From Isosphaeraceae bacterium (GTDB lineage: Bacteria > Planctomycetota > Planctomycetia > Isosphaerales > Isosphaeraceae): a stretch of 64,000 nucleotides of DNA. The stretch is taken from contig JANXSX010000088.1 of the NCBI GenBank assembly GCA_025356475.1, positions 1 to 64,000 on the forward strand. The letters run 5' to 3'. The notes under the pieces are model-generated. The model worked only from the letters and a program-made list of their open reading frames with translations. It was not told the origin of the DNA and made no database searches. This document shows, piece after piece, positions 60,836-64,000 of this stretch; the stretch's first letter is position 1, and each line of letters begins with the position of its first letter. The position numbers and the translations under genes are program-made.

Positions 60836-63763
60836 ATGCCGCGATCTCTCCTCCCGGCTCTCCTGCTTGTAATCCTCTCGTTGTCGCACGTCCTGGCAGA
60901 GGAGAAGGCTCCCACCCCGGAACAGACGCGATTCTTCGAGTCCAAGGTTCGGCCTGTGCTGGTCGAGCAGTGCATCAAGTGCCACGGGCCCGATAAGCAG
61001 AAGGCCGGTTTGCGGCTCGACTCGCGTGAAGCGGTCGAGACGGGAGGCGATAGCGGACCGATCGTCGTGGCGGGTAAGCCCGACGAGAGTCTGCTCATCC
61101 AGGCCCTTCGTTACGAGGAGGATGGGCCCAAGATGCCCCCCTCGAAGAGGCTGCCGGCCGAGCAAGTGGAAGTCCTTACCCAATGGGTCCAGCAAGGGGC
61201 ACACTGGCCGGTTGAGACCGCCAGCGCACCCGCAAGTACCATCCGTCGCGGGCCGATGGTGATCACCGACAATGATCGAGCCCACTGGGCCTTCCAACCG
61301 ATCCAGCGCGGCCAACTTCCTCACGTGAACAACCCCGCATGGGCCACCAATCCGGTCGATGCGTTCGTGCTCGCCAAGCTCGATGCCAAAGGGCTGACCG
61401 CAAACCCGCCTGCCTCAAAAGTTGCGCTGATCCGTCGCGCCACATATGACCTGACGGGCCTTCCCCCCACTCCCCAGGAGGTTGATGCCTTCGTGGCCGA
61501 CACCTCCCCCAAAGCCTATGAGGCCTTGATCGATCGCCTGCTCGCCTCGCCGCGCTACGGGGAGAAGTGGGCCCGGCACTGGCTCGACCTGGTTCGCTAT
61601 GCAGAGACCAACAGCTACGAACGTGATAATCCCAAGCCAAGTGCCTGGCGCTATCGCGACTATGTCATTCGCGCATTCAACGATGATAAGCCTTATGATC
61701 GGTTCATCCGTGAGCAGCTTGCCGGTGATGAACTCCCCGATAAGACGAACGACTCGGTGATCGCCACAGGCTACTATCGGCTGGGGATCTGGGACGATGA
61801 GCCGACTGATCGTGACCAGGCTCGGTTCGATGGGCTCGACGACCTCGTCGCGACCACCGGCCAGGTCTTCCTTGGCCTAACGATCGACTGCGCCCGCTGC
61901 CACGACCACAAGATCGACCCGATCCCCCAGAAGGATTATTACAAGCTCGTCTCCTTCTTCAACAATACCAACTCGTTCCGCAACGGCGGCCCGACCGACG
62001 AGGTTCCGTATGTCGAGCCGGGTCGGGAGCTTGCCTATCAGGAACGAGTCCGTGAGCTTGAGCTCCAGAAGAACGAGGTTCGCGAGGCGATCGCCGAGAT
62101 CGAAGACGAGTTCCGCAAGGGTTATCAGGCGGGTGAGAAACTTCCCAAGGGTGATATCGAAGAGCTTCGATACCGCTTCTATCGCGACACCTGGACCACC
62201 TTGCCCGAGTTCGACGCCCTCAAGCCCGAGGATTCGGGCGAACTTCCTCAAGGCCTGTTCGACCTCAAGCCGAGGACACGTGATATCTCGTTTGGCTTCG
62301 TCTTCGAGGGGACCCTGGTCGTTCCGGAAGAGGGTCAATACACCTTCACGCTCGACTCTGATGATGGAAGCAGGCTCACACTCGGCGGTAACATCATTGC
62401 AACCGATGATGGGATTCATGGGCTCGGCGACCCCAAGTCGGCTAAGGTCACACTCCAGCGAGGGCGGGTCCCCATCCGGCTCGACTACTTCCAGAAGGCC
62501 AGCGGGCTTGGCCTGGCCGTGACTTGGTCGGGGCCGAGTTTTCCAGCAAAGTTCCTGTCGGCGATTGAGCCAACCAAGACGAAATCCAAGGCGCTGGCCG
62601 ATCTCGCCTCGGTGATTCGAACCGACGGTGCCAAGGTCCTAGGCGTCGAACGGTTTGAACGCTACCGGAGTTTGGTGAAGAAAGCCCAGGTCCTTAGAGA
62701 GCAAGAGGCAGCGTCGGAATCGATCCTCTGCATCACCGAGCAGGGCCGGGTCGCCCCTGATACCCATCTCATGCTTCGTGGCAACGCACATGTCCCTGGT
62801 GATAAGGTCGAGCCTGGCTTCCTTGCCGTACTCGGTGACGAGAAAGCGATCATCCCCGAACCTCCCGCCGATGCGAAGACCACCGGTCGCCGTCGGGCCC
62901 TGGCGGATTGGATCACATCGCCGACCAACCCGCTCACCGCTCGAGTGATCGCCAATCGGCTCTTCCAGCACCACTTCGGGCGCGGGATCGTTCGATCTCC
63001 CAACAACTATGGGGTCCAAGGGGACAAGCCAACCCACCCCGAACTGCTGGACTGGCTGGCGACCGAGCTGATCGCCCAGGGCTGGCACTTGAAGCCGCTA
63101 CATCGTTTGATCATGACCTCTCAGACCTATCAGATGTCGTCGAATGCGAACCCGGAGGCCTCAGCCAAAGATCCGATGAACGACAGCCTTTGGCGGATGG
63201 ACATGCGTCGTCTGACTGCCGAAGAGATTCGGGACTCGATCTTGGCCGTCAGTGGCCAGTTGAACCTGACGATGTCCGGCCCCGGCGTCTTCCCAGAGAT
63301 TCCTGCCGAGGTAATGGCCGGTCAGTCGATCCCAGGTCGTGGCTGGGGTAAATCCTCTGCGGAAAATCAAGCCCGACGAAGCATCTATGTCCATGCCAAG
63401 CGATCGCTGATCATGCCGATCCTCGAAGGCTTTGACCAAGCTGAGACCGACCGATCCTCACCGGTCCGGTTCAGTACGACTCAGCCGACTCAGGCACTAG
63501 GCATGATCAACGGTACATTCTTGCACAAGCAAGCCGCGACACTTGCCGATCGGCTCAAGCGTGAAGCGGGTGACGACCTGAACGGCCAGGTCCGGCTGGC
63601 CTTGAGGCTGACGACCGGTCGCCAACCTGCGGAACCCGAAATTCAGCGGGGTGTCCGCTTGATTCAATCGTTAGAGACACAAGACGGGTTGAGCCGTGAT
63701 GAGGCGCGACGCATCTATGCGTTGCTCGCTCTGAACTTGAACGAGTTCCTGTTCCTGGATTGA
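60836..63763 (+). CDS. PSCyt1-DUF1549-PA14-DUF1553 exported protein
   Basis: The product has 975 residues from the ATG at 60836, which places a signal peptide at the very start (LLPALLLVILSLSHVLA). The planctomycete cytochrome-type domain has one haem motif CIKCH (46-50). DUF1549 follows at about 160-390 (TYDLTGLPPTPQEVDAF, ARHWLDLVRYAETNSYERDN, CARCHDHKIDPI, a second CxxCH). Near 475-570 lies a PA14-like domain (QYTFTLDSDDGSRL), and DUF1553 fills the end (LADWITSPTNPLTARVIANR, DMRRLTAEEIRDSIL). This multidomain family is typical of planctomycetes, is exported, and its function is not known. A DUF1501 gene follows, the usual partner. Confidence 0.93.
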   Translation: MPRSLLPALLLVILSLSHVLAEEKAPTPEQTRFFESKVRPVLVEQCIKCHGPDKQKAGLRLDSREAVETGGDSGPIVVAGKPDESLLIQALRYEEDGPKMPPSKRLPAEQVEVLTQWVQQGAHWPVETASAPASTIRRGPMVITDNDRAHWAFQPIQRGQLPHVNNPAWATNPVDAFVLAKLDAKGLTANPPASKVALIRRATYDLTGLPPTPQEVDAFVADTSPKAYEALIDRLLASPRYGEKWARHWLDLVRYAETNSYERDNPKPSAWRYRDYVIRAFNDDKPYDRFIREQLAGDELPDKTNDSVIATGYYRLGIWDDEPTDRDQARFDGLDDLVATTGQVFLGLTIDCARCHDHKIDPIPQKDYYKLVSFFNNTNSFRNGGPTDEVPYVEPGRELAYQERVRELELQKNEVREAIAEIEDEFRKGYQAGEKLPKGDIEELRYRFYRDTWTTLPEFDALKPEDSGELPQGLFDLKPRTRDISFGFVFEGTLVVPEEGQYTFTLDSDDGSRLTLGGNIIATDDGIHGLGDPKSAKVTLQRGRVPIRLDYFQKASGLGLAVTWSGPSFPAKFLSAIEPTKTKSKALADLASVIRTDGAKVLGVERFERYRSLVKKAQVLREQEAASESILCITEQGRVAPDTHLMLRGNAHVPGDKVEPGFLAVLGDEKAIIPEPPADAKTTGRRRALADWITSPTNPLTARVIANRLFQHHFGRGIVRSPNNYGVQGDKPTHPELLDWLATELIAQGWHLKPLHRLIMTSQTYQMSSNANPEASAKDPMNDSLWRMDMRRLTAEEIRDSILAVSGQLNLTMSGPGVFPEIPAEVMAGQSIPGRGWGKSSAENQARRSIYVHAKRSLIMPILEGFDQAETDRSSPVRFSTTQPTQALGMINGTFLHKQAATLADRLKREAGDDLNGQVRLALRLTTGRQPAEPEIQRGVRLIQSLETQDGLSRDEARRIYALLALNLNEFLFLD

Positions 63764-63840
63764 ACGGGCGTTGGCCCTGAGTCGTCTCCTGGTCCGACAC
63801 TGCCGATTCCAGTCGTATCCCAAGCTCCGAGGCGAATCCG

Positions 63841-64000
63841 ATGACCGACGCGAACAGAACCCCCGGCGAATTCTGCGGACGGACCCGCCGCGAATTTCTC
63901 TGGGAGGCGGGGGCGGGCTTCACCTCGCTGGGACTGATCGATATGCTTTCACGCGACGGTGTCTTCACCGGTCGGGCGAGCGGAGCTGAGGTCAATCGGT
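63841..64000 (+). CDS. DUF1501 family protein, cut by window end
   Basis: Only the first 53 codons are inside the window. They read a Tat-type signal (CGRTRREFLWEAGAGFTSLG) typical of DUF1501 proteins. GAGG stands about 8 bases before the ATG. It follows the DUF1553 gene by 77 bp, and such pairs are a common planctomycete arrangement. Confidence 0.85.
   Translation, partial: MTDANRTPGEFCGRTRREFLWEAGAGFTSLGLIDMLSRDGVFTGRASGAEVNR

Overview
The window looks like a chromosome segment from a planctomycete, probably close to Isosphaeraceae or Gemmataceae. The evidence is the gene types: two DUF1501 proteins with Tat signals, a PSCyt1/DUF1549/DUF1553 protein, a DUF1559 protein, exported proteins that begin with the LExRxLLA motif, DUF697 GTPases, and many 4-bp ATGA gene overlaps. 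Most genes are GC-rich. The far left edge (1-1800) and the block 33-46 kb look visibly richer in A/T.

Layout. 0-4.7 kb: a proteasome-fold protein, a CPBP protease and long gene-poor stretches with palindromic repeats. 4.7-12.7 kb: a ceramidase-LamG protein converges on a minus-strand cluster holding a DUF1501 protein, a choline/ethanolamine kinase, a phosphoethanolamine N-methyltransferase, an APC permease and a phosphatidylcholine-synthase-like enzyme. The last three overlap by 4 bp each. Together they could make phosphocholine and phosphatidylcholine. 13-25 kb: a Y-family polymerase, two unknown genes (one ends in Gly-Gly), an operon of larC, two small proteins and an HpnB-like glycosyltransferase, a HAD protein, a DUF433 protein, a D-aminoacylase with an AlkA-type glycosylase, and an MBL-fold hydrolase. 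25-32.5 kb: envelope genes (Wza-like lipoprotein and secreted proteins), then GTPase-amidase-GTPase in tight succession.

32.6-46.7 kb: a 14-kb island sits in a tRNA-Leu(CAA) gene and is bounded by a perfect 71-bp direct repeat of the tRNA 3' part. Its left end keeps the first 46 codons of a phage-type integrase. Its right end carries a 3' fragment of a tRNA-Ser and a possible integrase tail. The cargo is a set of exported proteins, including a lipoprotein of about 2,070 residues with Ig-like domains, coiled coils and secretin-like segments. This is the best candidate for an undescribed system.

46.8-64 kb: housekeeping genes follow: tyrS, an oxidoreductase, a lipid A-type acyltransferase, an FHA-GAF histidine kinase, groES-groEL, a Ca2+/H+ antiporter, trxA-trpF (trpF apparently starts with ATT), ahcY, and then planctomycete-specific membrane and DUF1559/DUF1553/DUF1501 genes. 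The last gene is cut by the window end. All functional calls rest on reading motifs by eye; no database search was run.
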